Source: Micavibrio sp. UBA7657
Lineage (GTDB): Bacteria; Pseudomonadota; Alphaproteobacteria; Micavibrionales; Micavibrionaceae
DNA length: 18,020 bases
Direction of reading: 5' to 3'
Assembly: GCA_002483465.1 (NCBI GenBank)
Contig: DLHX01000013.1
Location: 1 to 18,020 of the forward strand
Within the stretch, counting starts at the first letter, position 1. Each line of letters begins with the position of its first letter. The position numbers were made by a program, and so were the translations under genes. This document shows, in pieces, positions 7,385 through 14,876 of the stretch. The notes under the pieces are model-generated. The model saw only the letters and a list, made by a program, of their open reading frames with translations. It was not told the DNA's origin and made no database searches.

Positions 7385-7400
7385 GGTTGAACGTCCTTCG

Positions 7401-8408
7401 TCAAATGAGTTTCTGCGAAGTCAGTTCATCCTTGAGATAGGCGTAATAAATGGGCGCGGCGATCAGGCCTGCAATACCGAACGCGGATTCCATGACCAGC
7501 ATGGCGATCAAAAGCTCCCACGCGCGGGCGCGGATCTGGGTGCCGATAATGTGGGCGTTGGCGAAATATTCGAGTTTATGAATGACGACCAGGAAGGTCA
7601 GCGAGCCGAGGGCGACCAGCGGCGAGATGCTGAGGCTGATGAGGACGATGACGGTGTTGGAGATCAGGTTGCCGATGATGGGCAGGAGGCCTGCGAAGAA
7701 CGTCACGGCGATCATGGTTTTGGTTAATGGCAGGTCGGTGCCGGTGAGCGGCAGGATAACCACGAGGTAGATCGCGGTTAAAAATGTGTTCAGCGCTGAA
7801 ATGCGGAGCTGGGAAAATACAATACGGCGGAAAGCGCTGCAGAGGTGATCGACGCGGTCGCTGATGCCTTTGGCGAGGGGGCCGTGGATTTCCTGGAAGG
7901 CGGGGCGAAGCGCGATCATGCCGCCGATGATCATGCCGATGACGACATGCAGGATGACGAGGCCGGCCTCTTTACCGACGATGCCGAAATGGGAGGCGTT
8001 TTCGCGGAGCCATTCGGCGCCGCGTTGCTGCCATTCCTCGATGTTGGCGGGGAGGTACTGGTGTGTCCAGACCGGGAGATAGGCGCGGCCCGTGTCTACG
8101 ACATCGGCCATACGCTGGAAGAGGACGGTGAGGCTTTCCGGTCCGCTGGTGATGTAGGACACGAACTCAGCCGAAGCCATGGCAAAGGCTGCGATGACGA
8201 GCACCGAGAGGATAGCGAGCAGGATGATCTTACCGTCGAAGAGGATGACGCCAAGGCGGCTGAGGCCGCGCGCGCCGAATTCGACAAGGTGATAAACCAG
8301 CAGGCCACCGAGCAGGGCGGGCAGCAGATGAAGATTGAGGATCGCGACCAGCGCAAGCAACGCCAGGATCTGGGTCAGGAAGTATATTTTGGTGTTATCG
8401 TATGTCAT
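7401..8408 (-). CDS. AI-2E family (PF01594-type) membrane protein
   Basis: The protein has 335 residues from the ATG at 8408 (MTYDNTKIYFLTQILAL) with AGGA 7 nt upstream. An in-frame ATG nine codons earlier (8435) shares its first base with the CCA end of a tRNA fragment and has no ribosome site, so it is rejected. Several hydrophobic segments are visible: LLALVALLNLHLLPALLGGLLVYHL-like N-terminal pair, ILLAILSVLVIAAFAMA, VILHVVIGMIIGGMIAL, and a C-terminal cluster with FFAGLLPIIGNLISNTVIVLI. This matches the topology of AI-2E transporters (YdiK/TqsA group), whose substrates are mostly unknown. It leads the operon with the M42 peptidase (16-nt gap). The insertion next to the tRNA fragment may have replaced its original promoter region. 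Confidence 0.85.
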   Translation of the reverse strand: MTYDNTKIYFLTQILALLALVAILNLHLLPALLGGLLVYHLVEFGARGLSRLGVILFDGKIILLAILSVLVIAAFAMASAEFVSYITSGPESLTVLFQRMADVVDTGRAYLPVWTHQYLPANIEEWQQRGAEWLRENASHFGIVGKEAGLVILHVVIGMIIGGMIALRPAFQEIHGPLAKGISDRVDHLCSAFRRIVFSQLRISALNTFLTAIYLVVILPLTGTDLPLTKTMIAVTFFAGLLPIIGNLISNTVIVLISLSISPLVALGSLTFLVVIHKLEYFANAHIIGTQIRARAWELLIAMLVMESAFGIAGLIAAPIYYAYLKDELTSQKLI

Positions 8409-8434
8409 CCAACTATCCTGTTTACTGCGTAGCA

Positions 8435-8494
8435 TGGTGCCCTCGGCCGGACTTGAACCGGCACACCCTTGCGGGCAACGGATTTTAAGTCCGG
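8435..8494 (-). pseudogene. 3' fragment of tRNA-Leu(UAA), likely attachment-site remnant
   Basis: Read on the minus strand, this stretch contains the anticodon stem and loop (CGGA-CTTAAAA-TCCG, anticodon UAA at 8485-8487), a long variable arm (about TTGCCCGCAAGGGTG), a T-arm GCCGG-TTCAAGT-CCGGC, the 3' acceptor strand CGAGGGC, discriminator A and encoded CCA. The 5' half is missing: a matching acceptor GCCCTCG and a D-arm are not found in the next 40 nt, which read ATAACAAGAGGTTACCATGC instead. So this is not a working tRNA. A fragment running from the anticodon stem to the 3' end is the classic footprint left when a tyrosine-recombinase element integrates into a tRNA gene. Base composition also changes here. 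Confidence 0.85.
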
Positions 8495-8783
8495 TGCAAG
8501 CATGGTAACCTCTTGTTATAATTCAATAAAAAATATTTTTATGCAAAACTGTGTAAGGAAATGTGTAAGTGTGTAAGACCTGTGTAAGTAAAAATCCACG
8601 AAAAGTCTGACACGCCTAAAACTGCTTCTTTCAAAATTTCGCAATGACCTTACGGTCAGAGGGATATTTACATTTTTTGGGCGAGTCTTCTATAGAGAAC
8701 TGGATTATGGATCTATTTTCAAACATCTAATTACTCATAGCCATTAACAGGAACTGTCTAGGCCTGTGAGCGTTTAGTAAGCT
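8495..8783. other. Gene-free, AT-richer stretch at the proposed island end
   Basis: No coding region with a plausible start and ribosome site is seen on either strand. It holds four GTGTAAG direct repeats (listed separately), a small hairpin TGACC-TTAC-GGTCA at 8645-8658, and A/T runs near 8521-8540. Position between a truncated tRNA and the first foreign gene suggests recombination-site DNA. Confidence 0.5.
8551..8588 (+). repeat. Four GTGTAAG direct repeats, possible recombinase arm sites
   Basis: GTGTAAG occurs at 8551-8557, 8563-8569, 8571-8577 and 8582-8588, start-to-start spacings 12, 8 and 11. All are in the same orientation and three of the four have T before the first G (TGTGTAAG). 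Short same-direction repeats beside a tRNA attachment core are what arm-type integrase or excisionase sites look like. The spacing is too irregular for a CRISPR or a simple microsatellite. The role is inferred from position. Confidence 0.55.
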
Positions 8784-8992
8784 ATGACAAGTACTAGAGA
8801 AATAGCTAAATTCTTATCCGGAGCAGAGGCATTTCATGCCGTCGCCCACGTCTATTTTTGGGCTTCAGAAACGACAATTATCATTTTGGGTGGACGGTCA
8901 CTCCGGAAATCGGGGCTATCAGCGCGGTTGCTAATGCCCTTATTGCCCTAGGCCTAGGGTATTATGCCTGGGCCTTTAAAAAAGCTAATTAA
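8784..8992 (+). pseudogene. Small two-helix membrane protein gene with a -1 frameshift
   Basis: The ATG at 8784 opens MTSTREIAKFLSGAEAFHAV and continues through a hydrophobic stretch (VYFWASETTIIILG), then runs into RSLRKSGLSARLL and a stop in that frame. One base is missing at about 8887-8892. If one base is added, GGT-TGG restores WTVTPEIGAISAVANALIALG followed by a second hydrophobic helix and a basic end LGYYAWAFKKAN, stop TAA at 8990-8992. The repaired product would be 69 residues with two membrane segments. The two halves fit together too well to be chance. I do not recognise the family with certainty. The gene converges on the CDF gene with a 4-nt overlap. Either a real mutation or a sequencing/assembly error is possible. 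Confidence 0.65.
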
Positions 8993-9903
8993 TGTGTGCG
9001 CTGTTTGCGCTCCATTTGAATCGTTGCATGTTCAATGCCGAATTTTTCTTTGAGAACGCTGTTAATTTTCTGCAAAGTCGAATTGTAATCAGCCGTTTCA
9101 TCCAGAACCGTATGCAACGTGACAATTGGCCGCTCGTTGGTCAAAGACCAGGCATGGACATCATGCACATCGGATACCCCGTCAATGTCACCCAAAGCAG
9201 CGCCAATACGGGCAGGATCCAATCCTTCAGGTGTGCCTTGGAGAAGGATATGAGACGATTGCTTAATGATGGCCCATGCACTTCTTAATATCAGCAAGGC
9301 GACCAGCACGGATAGAATGGGGTCGATAGGAAGCCAGCCCGTTAGAAGAATAATTCCTGCCGCAATGATGGCGGCGATAGAGCCTAAAAGATCACCCATG
9401 ACATGCAAGGCTGCACTACGAATATTCAAGTTTTCTTTCTCGCCCCTGCTCATAATCCAGAAACCAATGATATTGACCAAGAGACCGATGGCAGCAACGG
9501 CAATCATGGAAACGCCGTGGATTTCGCTAGGGTCTAAAAGACGCCTGACCGCCTCGATGATAATCCAGCCTGCAATAGCGAAGAGAGTAAGACCATTCGC
9601 AAAGGCTGCTAAGATTTGGAAGCGATGATAGCCGAATGAACGCTTAGGATCGGCTGGCCTGTTGCCTATACGAAAAGCAAACCAAGCGAGGGCCAAGGCA
9701 GCAGTATCGGTAAGCATGTGTCCGGCATCTGCCAGAAGAGCCAAGGAGCCCGACAAAATCCCACCGACAGCCTCCACGACCATGAAGCCGCCAGTCAGAA
9801 CCATTACCCAGAAAACGCGGCGTTCGTTACTTAACGAAACTGTTGGGGCATGATCGTGATCGTGCTCTTTTTCAGAGTGCGTGTGAGTATGATCATTCGT
9901 CAT
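8989..9903 (-). CDS. Cation diffusion facilitator (CDF) metal exporter, CzcD/ZitB-like
   Basis: This is a 304-residue inner-membrane proton-driven exporter that moves divalent cations from the cytoplasm to the periplasm. The N-terminus is His-rich (DHTHTHSEKEHDHDH, residues 4-18). About six hydrophobic segments follow. Transport-site residues fit the zinc-type HxxxD pair: His62/Asp66 in LLADAGHMLTD and His167/Asp171 in ALHVMGDLLGS. The C-terminal cytoplasmic domain carries DVHDVHAWSL and HATIQME, which also resemble the CDF metal-binding domain. The gene is last in the operon and overlaps the DsbA-like gene by 11 nt, with no clear ribosome site of its own, so translation is probably coupled. 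Zn/Cd/Co are the expected substrates; the exact metal is inferred. Confidence 0.93.
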   Translation of the reverse strand: MTNDHTHTHSEKEHDHDHAPTVSLSNERRVFWVMVLTGGFMVVEAVGGILSGSLALLADAGHMLTDTAALALAWFAFRIGNRPADPKRSFGYHRFQILAAFANGLTLFAIAGWIIIEAVRRLLDPSEIHGVSMIAVAAIGLLVNIIGFWIMSRGEKENLNIRSAALHVMGDLLGSIAAIIAAGIILLTGWLPIDPILSVLVALLILRSAWAIIKQSSHILLQGTPEGLDPARIGAALGDIDGVSDVHDVHAWSLTNERPIVTLHTVLDETADYNSTLQKINSVLKEKFGIEHATIQMERKQRTH

Positions 9904-10636
9904 TAGTTTTATGATTTGCAGGTTCGATAGCTTTTGCTTTTTTAATTTCCGCTTCTACAAGATTGCGCAATTGCTGAGGACCAATAGATGTTAATTGCAA
10001 TTGTTGTCCATTCACAAAAAATGTTGGAGTTTGTCTTATATTATTCACCTGAAGGTCAGATGTATCCTTTGACAAAATTTCTGCAATTTCTGGGCTAGCT
10101 GCATCAACTTTTCCGCGTTCTACATCCACTCCTTTAGAAGCAGCAATTTCCCAAGCCTTTTCCATCTGAGGCGAGCCGTGCACCGCCCATTGAGGTTGAA
10201 GAGCAAACAAAGCATCTAGAACAGGCAGGTATAAATCCTGTTTGCGAGAGGCCTCTAAAATTCTTACGGCTTCATCTGATCCTTCATGGAAGGCAGCATA
10301 ACGAATAACAAGTCGAACATCTTCAGGATATTCTTTAAGAATCTGCTCTACAAACGGAAAAAAAGCGCGACAGGCTTCACAGGAAGGATCGAGAAATTCA
10401 ACAATAGTCACAGATCCATTAACCGCGCCGAGAACGGGCGAGTGTGCGCGAACAAGACTATTATCTTCAGCAGTTATCGTACTTTTTTCGTCACTATGAG
10501 CAACGCTCTCTTCTTTTGCGGCAACGCTGACGACGGGTTCTTTGGTTTCTTGTTTTTGCTTATAAGCAATGGTTGCTGTAACAAAAACGGCAAAAGCAAT
10601 CATCGTAATAAAGATGATAAGGGAACGTTTGTTCAT
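9893..10636 (-). CDS. DsbA-family thioredoxin-fold thiol oxidoreductase
   Basis: The protein has 247 residues with an N-terminal signal anchor (IIFITMIAFAVFVTATIAY, about 7-25), so it acts in the periplasm. A low-complexity acidic linker leads to the thioredoxin fold. The active site FLDPSCEACRAFFP has Cys86-Glu-Ala-Cys89. The conserved cis-proline loop is RQTPTFFVNG (Pro204). The CEAC dithiol and F-x-D-P-x-C context match DsbA/BdbD/Com1-like proteins rather than E. coli DsbA (CPHC). Ribosome site AGGAG 9 nt before the ATG. Its start overlaps the DsbB stop by ATGA, so the two are coupled. DsbB would reoxidise it. It is unusual to see this pair embedded in a metal efflux operon. Partner substrates are inferred, not seen. 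Confidence 0.9.
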   Translation of the reverse strand: MNKRSLIIFITMIAFAVFVTATIAYKQKQETKEPVVSVAAKEESVAHSDEKSTITAEDNSLVRAHSPVLGAVNGSVTIVEFLDPSCEACRAFFPFVEQILKEYPEDVRLVIRYAAFHEGSDEAVRILEASRKQDLYLPVLDALFALQPQWAVHGSPQMEKAWEIAASKGVDVERGKVDAASPEIAEILSKDTSDLQVNNIRQTPTFFVNGQQLQLTSIGPQQLRNLVEAEIKKAKAIEPANHKTNDE

Positions 10637-11070
10637 GATTTTTCTCTCCTGCCTGCGGCTATAAGCAGCCCAGATATTAAAGTGAATGAAATAAAGGATA
10701 GTAAGGGAAGGGGCGCAAAGTTAAAAATCATCATCTCTGCGCTTGTACATGATGGTCCATCAATGCTGCATGGCTTAATAGGCTCAGGAATGATGCCTAA
10801 AAATAGCAACGTATGGTAGGCAGATATGAGCCAGCCTAATGCTGCCAAGGGCAATGCATAAAGCCATATTTGTGTATCCTCACGAAATAACGCTAAGCCA
10901 AGGATTATAGCCAGCGGGAACATAAAAATACGTTGATACCAGCACAACAAACAAGGGGCTTGCCCCATTATCTCTCCGATAAACAGAACACTTAATGTTG
11001 AGATTAAAGCAATAAGCCAGGCTGCAAATAAGGGGAGCCAGTTTATCGAACTCAGATTGTTTTCTTTCAT
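10633..11070 (-). CDS. dsbB: DsbB/BdbC-like disulfide bond formation protein
   Basis: This is a 145-residue inner-membrane protein with four hydrophobic helices (about 11-31, 48-63, 69-90, 120-139). The first periplasmic loop has Cys40-Leu-Leu-Cys43 followed by WYQR, the quinone-reactive DsbB signature. The second loop has Cys101 and Cys108 (PCSIDGPSC). These four Cys pass electrons from the DsbA-like partner to the quinone pool. It is 27 nt downstream of the EF-hand gene and overlaps the DsbA-like gene by 4 nt. The length and compact loops resemble the BdbC type. All key cysteines are present, so the protein is likely active. Confidence 0.92.
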   Translation of the reverse strand: MKENNLSSINWLPLFAAWLIALISTLSVLFIGEIMGQAPCLLCWYQRIFMFPLAIILGLALFREDTQIWLYALPLAALGWLISAYHTLLFLGIIPEPIKPCSIDGPSCTSAEMMIFNFAPLPLLSFISFTLISGLLIAAGRREKS

Positions 11071-11097
11071 GTGCGCGTCTTCAAATTTGCATCAATA

Positions 11098-11604
11098 TTA
11101 TTCAGATTCTTTGTTGTATGATCTGGGCATCTTTTCAGAGTCACTGCGATATTCTTTTTCAGAAATCACACCGTCACCATCACGGTCAAACTTCTGATAG
11201 CGGCTTCCGAAGTAAGTATTGTATTCCTGTTCTGAGATTTTTCCATCCTCATTCGTATCTGCATTCTGATAGCGGTTTTCTAGACGTTTGGCTTTTTTAT
11301 CAGTTGTATTGCCATAGGTCTGCTGTCCTTGGGCTTTAAATTTTTCTAGAGACGCAGCGGTCTCCTTGGGGGACAAAATACCATCTTTGTTGGTGTCGGC
11401 GGCGTCAAATTTTTTATCAACGCTTTGCCCCAATTCATTAGCCTGTAAAATACCATCCTTGTTTTTATCAAAAGTTTTCATTTCCTCGGCTCTGCGATCA
11501 TATTTTTGCTGAATGTTGCTCGGAACGTCATCCTTTTTATCTTCTGCTTGAACGGGAACCGACAGAGCAATTAACGCAACCGTCACAAATAAAGCATTTC
11601 TCAT
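11098..11604 (-). CDS. Secreted EF-hand protein with four loops
   Basis: The 168-residue product has a clear signal peptide (MRNALFVTVALIALSVPVQA, likely cut after residue 20). Four canonical 12-residue EF-hand loops follow: 46-57 (DKNKDGILQANE), 70-81 (DTNKDGILSPKE), 116-127 (DTNEDGKISEQE) and 140-151 (DRDGDGVISEKE). Each has Asp at 1, 3 or 5, Gly at 6 and Glu at 12, so all four should bind Ca2+ or a similar divalent cation. There is no Cys. A strong ribosome site AAGGAG lies 6-7 nt before the ATG and the gene follows czcA by 17 nt. It could be a periplasmic metal or calcium buffer or sensor linked to the efflux pump; the function is not known from sequence. Confidence 0.88.
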   Translation of the reverse strand: MRNALFVTVALIALSVPVQAEDKKDDVPSNIQQKYDRRAEEMKTFDKNKDGILQANELGQSVDKKFDAADTNKDGILSPKETAASLEKFKAQGQQTYGNTTDKKAKRLENRYQNADTNEDGKISEQEYNTYFGSRYQKFDRDGDGVISEKEYRSDSEKMPRSYNKESE

Positions 11605-11621
11605 TTCTTTCTCCTTTGCAG

Positions 11622-14600
11622 TTAAAATTGTTCCATAGGGTCGATATCTGATTTTCTTCTTTTCTTGTGCTGATATAGATGCTCTGCAAGCATTTCATCT
11701 TCGACCACGGCTCTGTCTTTGCCTGAGAACACTTTATAAAGTGCAGGCAGAACAAGCAGTGTGAGGGCTGTGGCTGAAATAAGGCCGCCGATAACAACCA
11801 TCGCCAAAGGTTTTTGTACTTCTGCACCTGTGCCGTGAGCCAACGCCATAGGCACGAACCCGAGAGAAGCAACTAAGGCCGTCATCAGAACTGGACGCAA
11901 ACGGGTTAAGGCTCCTTCAACAATTGCCCTCCGGCGTTCCATACCTTCTTCAACAAGTTGGTTGATGTATGTCACCATCACGAGCCCGTTCAGCACGGCA
12001 ATACCGGACAAAGCGATAAAGCCAACAGCCGCCGGAATTGAGAAGGGCATTCCTGCAAGAAACAATGTGAGGATGCCGCCAGAAATCGCCAGCGGAACAC
12101 CGCTAAAGACAAGCAATGCCTGCTTCGCTGAACCGAGGGCTGTAAACAGCATCATGAAGATGACAAAGAAGCAGGCGGGCACAACAATCATCAGCCTGTC
12201 ACGTGCTGCCATCAGGTTTTCAAATTGCCCGCCCCAATCAAGCCAGTATCCGGCAGGAACTTGTACGTTCTTGTCGATAGCTTGCTGTGCTTCAGCAACG
12301 AATGAGCCAATATCCCGTCCTCTGACGTTCGCCTGTACGACAACGCGGCGTTTGCCATTCTCGCGGCTGATCTGGTTCGGACCTTCCGACAACCGGAAAG
12401 TGGCGATCTGTTTCAAAGGCACAAAAGCTCCACCTTCTTCGCCGTCCTCATGTGGAACCGCTACAGGCAAATTCTCTAGAGCCGATATATCCTGCCGCAC
12501 TGTTTCTGGGAGACGAACAACAATAGGAAAACGTCTATCACCTTCAAAGATAAGTCCAGCTTCGCGACCACCGATAGCAGCGGAAATCAAATCCAGAACA
12601 TCACCGATATTGAGGCCATAGCGAGCAATCGTATTTTTGTTAATATCGATTTCCAGCATCGGCAGGCCTGTGGATTGCTCAACCTTCACATCGGCCGCGC
12701 CGGGGACGCTTCTTAATGCCCCTGCAATGCTGTTGGCAGTTTTTCCGATAGTCTCGAAATCATCACCATAAACTTTCACAGCAACATCGCTACGAACGCC
12801 TGCAATAAGTTCATTGAAACGCATCTGAATAGGTTGGGTATATTCATAGTTATTGCCTGGAACCCGCCCTACAGCCTCAGCGATCTTTTCAATTAACTCG
12901 GATTTTTCTAATCCTTGATCCGGCCACTCGCTAGGGTCTTTCAAAATAATGAAAGTATCGGAAACATTTGGAGGCATGGGATCGCCTGCCATTTCAGCCG
13001 TACCAGTTTTAGCAAAAACAAAAGCCACTTCCGGTAAGGAGCTGATAGCCTTTTCGACCTGTAACTGCATGGCAGTTGATTCCGACAAGGAAGTTGAAGG
13101 GATTCTCATGGCGTGCATGGCAATGTTTTTTTCATCCAATGTCGGAATGAACTCCTGTCCAAGACGCAAGAAAATGAAAAGTGAAAAAGCAAAAAACAGA
13201 ACTGCGCCCAAGATCATTTTCTTTGGATGATCGAGTGAGAAATTTAAAAGAGGCTCATAGCCCGCCTTGGATTTTCTGATGATCCAATTGTCTTTTTCCT
13301 CGATCTTGCCGCTTAACCACATAGCAATCATGGCGGGGACAAAGGTAATGGAGAGAATAAAGGCAAACGTCAGAGCAATAATAACGGTCATTGCCATAGG
13401 CGTGAACATCTTGCCTTCAACTCCCGTGAAGGACAGAAGCGCCATGAAAACGATAATAATGATGATACGGCCAAAAACCATAGGCTTGACCATCTGTGCA
13501 CTGGCTTCCATCACTTCATCAAGCCGCTCTTCATGAGTGAGCAAGCGGCCTTCCTTATGCTGCTTCTCAGACAAACGCCGCAGACAGTTTTCGATGATGA
13601 TAACGCCGCCATCAACAAGAAGGCCGAAGTCGAGCGCACCAAGACTCATAAGATTGGCACTAATGCCCATCTTCACCATGCCAATTCCCGTCATGAGCAT
13701 TGTGAAAGGGATGATGAGAGCGGTAATGATTGCAGCTCTGAAATTGCCAAGCAGGAGAAACAAAACGGCAATAACAAGCAACGCGCCTTCACCAAGATTT
13801 TTACTGACAGTTTTGATTGTCGCTTCAACCAGATTGGTACGATCCAGAACGGTTTTGGCTCTTACGCCTTGTGGTAATGATTTCTGTATATCAGTTAATT
13901 TTTCATCAACAGCTTTGGCAACAACTCGGCTATTTTCGCCTCTCAGCATCATGGCCGTAGCAACCACTACTTCATGTCCGTTCTCACTCGCGCTGCCTGT
14001 GCGAAGTTCTTTACCTAAGCCAACCGTCGCAACGTCCTTCATGTAAATTGGAACGCCGCTACGTGTTGATAGAACAACATTGCCGATTTCTTCACTGGTG
14101 GTCAGGCGACCATCGGCGCGAACAACGTAAGCCTCGCCTTTTTGCTCAAGATAGCCTGCGCCTGTACTGGTGTTATTATGCTCAAGAGCCTCAATCACGT
14201 CATTGAAAGTTAATCCGAGAGAGGCCAATTTTTGAGGATCAGGCTGAACGTGATATTGCTGCGCATAGCCTCCGATGGAGTCTACAGCGGCTACGCCTTT
14301 AACAGTCTTGATCTGAGGGCCGATAATCCAGTCCTGCACTGTGCGCAGATACATGGCTTTTTCAAATTCACTGGTTAGGGTTAAGCCTTCCGGTGTTGTG
14401 TAGGGCTGTTCTGGCTTTTCGTATTCGACCGTCCACATATAGATTTCGCCAAGGCCAGTTGAAATCGCGCCCATGACGACTTCTGCGCCTTCAGGTAAAC
14501 TTTCTTTTGCAGTGGCGAGGCGTTCATTAACCTGCGCGCGGGCAAAATAAATATCCACGCTGTCTTCAAAAATAACCGTGACCTGGGCAAAACCGTTACG

Positions 14601-14858
14601 CGACATAGAACGAGTCTCGATTAAGCCAGGAATGCCAGCCATCGCTGTTTCAATCGAGTATGTTACCTGTTTTTCGACTTCAAACGGGGAGAGGGCAGGA
14701 ACTTCAACGTTAATCTGCACTTGATTGTTTGTAATGTCCGGTACGGCATCAATAGGCAATTGGCCTAAAGCATACACACCATAAGCCGACACGGTTATCG
14801 TCAGCATGAGAATTAGAAGACGATGGGCAATGGAAAAACGTAAGATTTTCTCGATCAT
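11622..14858 (-). CDS. czcA: CzcA-type heavy-metal efflux RND pump
   Basis: The protein is a 1078-residue inner-membrane RND pump with the full family length. The membrane helix 4 motif DFGLLVDGGVIIIEN at 410-424 includes the proton-relay Asp residues. It is of the DFGxxVDG form typical of CzcA/CnrA-like divalent-cation pumps rather than the copper/silver CusA form (AIGAMVDA...). Other RND landmarks include the N-terminal helix and LPIDAVPDITNNQVQI (34-49). The periplasmic domains follow, and the second half carries another helix cluster (GFIALSGIAVLNGLVMVTYIN). With CzcB and CzcC it forms a tripartite pump exporting cations from the periplasm. The gene is 18 nt after czcB. Substrates Zn/Cd/Co are inferred from class. 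No frameshift is visible. Confidence 0.93.
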   Translation of the reverse strand: MIEKILRFSIAHRLLILMLTITVSAYGVYALGQLPIDAVPDITNNQVQINVEVPALSPFEVEKQVTYSIETAMAGIPGLIETRSMSRNGFAQVTVIFEDSVDIYFARAQVNERLATAKESLPEGAEVVMGAISTGLGEIYMWTVEYEKPEQPYTTPEGLTLTSEFEKAMYLRTVQDWIIGPQIKTVKGVAAVDSIGGYAQQYHVQPDPQKLASLGLTFNDVIEALEHNNTSTGAGYLEQKGEAYVVRADGRLTTSEEIGNVVLSTRSGVPIYMKDVATVGLGKELRTGSASENGHEVVVATAMMLRGENSRVVAKAVDEKLTDIQKSLPQGVRAKTVLDRTNLVEATIKTVSKNLGEGALLVIAVLFLLLGNFRAAIITALIIPFTMLMTGIGMVKMGISANLMSLGALDFGLLVDGGVIIIENCLRRLSEKQHKEGRLLTHEERLDEVMEASAQMVKPMVFGRIIIIIVFMALLSFTGVEGKMFTPMAMTVIIALTFAFILSITFVPAMIAMWLSGKIEEKDNWIIRKSKAGYEPLLNFSLDHPKKMILGAVLFFAFSLFIFLRLGQEFIPTLDEKNIAMHAMRIPSTSLSESTAMQLQVEKAISSLPEVAFVFAKTGTAEMAGDPMPPNVSDTFIILKDPSEWPDQGLEKSELIEKIAEAVGRVPGNNYEYTQPIQMRFNELIAGVRSDVAVKVYGDDFETIGKTANSIAGALRSVPGAADVKVEQSTGLPMLEIDINKNTIARYGLNIGDVLDLISAAIGGREAGLIFEGDRRFPIVVRLPETVRQDISALENLPVAVPHEDGEEGGAFVPLKQIATFRLSEGPNQISRENGKRRVVVQANVRGRDIGSFVAEAQQAIDKNVQVPAGYWLDWGGQFENLMAARDRLMIVVPACFFVIFMMLFTALGSAKQALLVFSGVPLAISGGILTLFLAGMPFSIPAAVGFIALSGIAVLNGLVMVTYINQLVEEGMERRRAIVEGALTRLRPVLMTALVASLGFVPMALAHGTGAEVQKPLAMVVIGGLISATALTLLVLPALYKVFSGKDRAVVEDEMLAEHLYQHKKRRKSDIDPMEQF

Positions 14859-14876
14859 GATTTAATATTCCAATTT

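Noticed and set aside
6674..7390. Long plus-strand frames opposite the M42 and AI-2E genes (also 7845-8432)
   Set aside because: They are mirror frames of GC-rich coding DNA, with compositions rich in Ala, Asp and Glu, no domain and no ribosome sites.
8409..8435. Upstream ATG for the AI-2E protein
   Set aside because: It shares a base with the tRNA CCA end and has no ribosome site, while the ATG at 8408 has AGGA at 7 nt.
8435..8521. A complete, functional tRNA-Leu
   Set aside because: The 3' half is convincing, but the 5' acceptor strand needed to pair with CGAGGGC and a D-arm are missing.
8551..8588. CRISPR array
   Set aside because: The repeats are only 7 nt and spacings are 8-12 nt with no spacer-sized units and no cas genes.
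8480..8783. Group I intron in the tRNA-Leu(UAA) anticodon loop
   Set aside because: The anticodon loop is continuous (CTTAAAA) with a paired stem on both sides. The break lies 5' of the anticodon stem, so an island junction fits better than an intron.
11622..14858. CusA-type copper/silver pump
   Set aside because: The helix 4 motif is the DFGxxVDG form of divalent-cation pumps, and no CusF-like or Met-rich copper protein is nearby.
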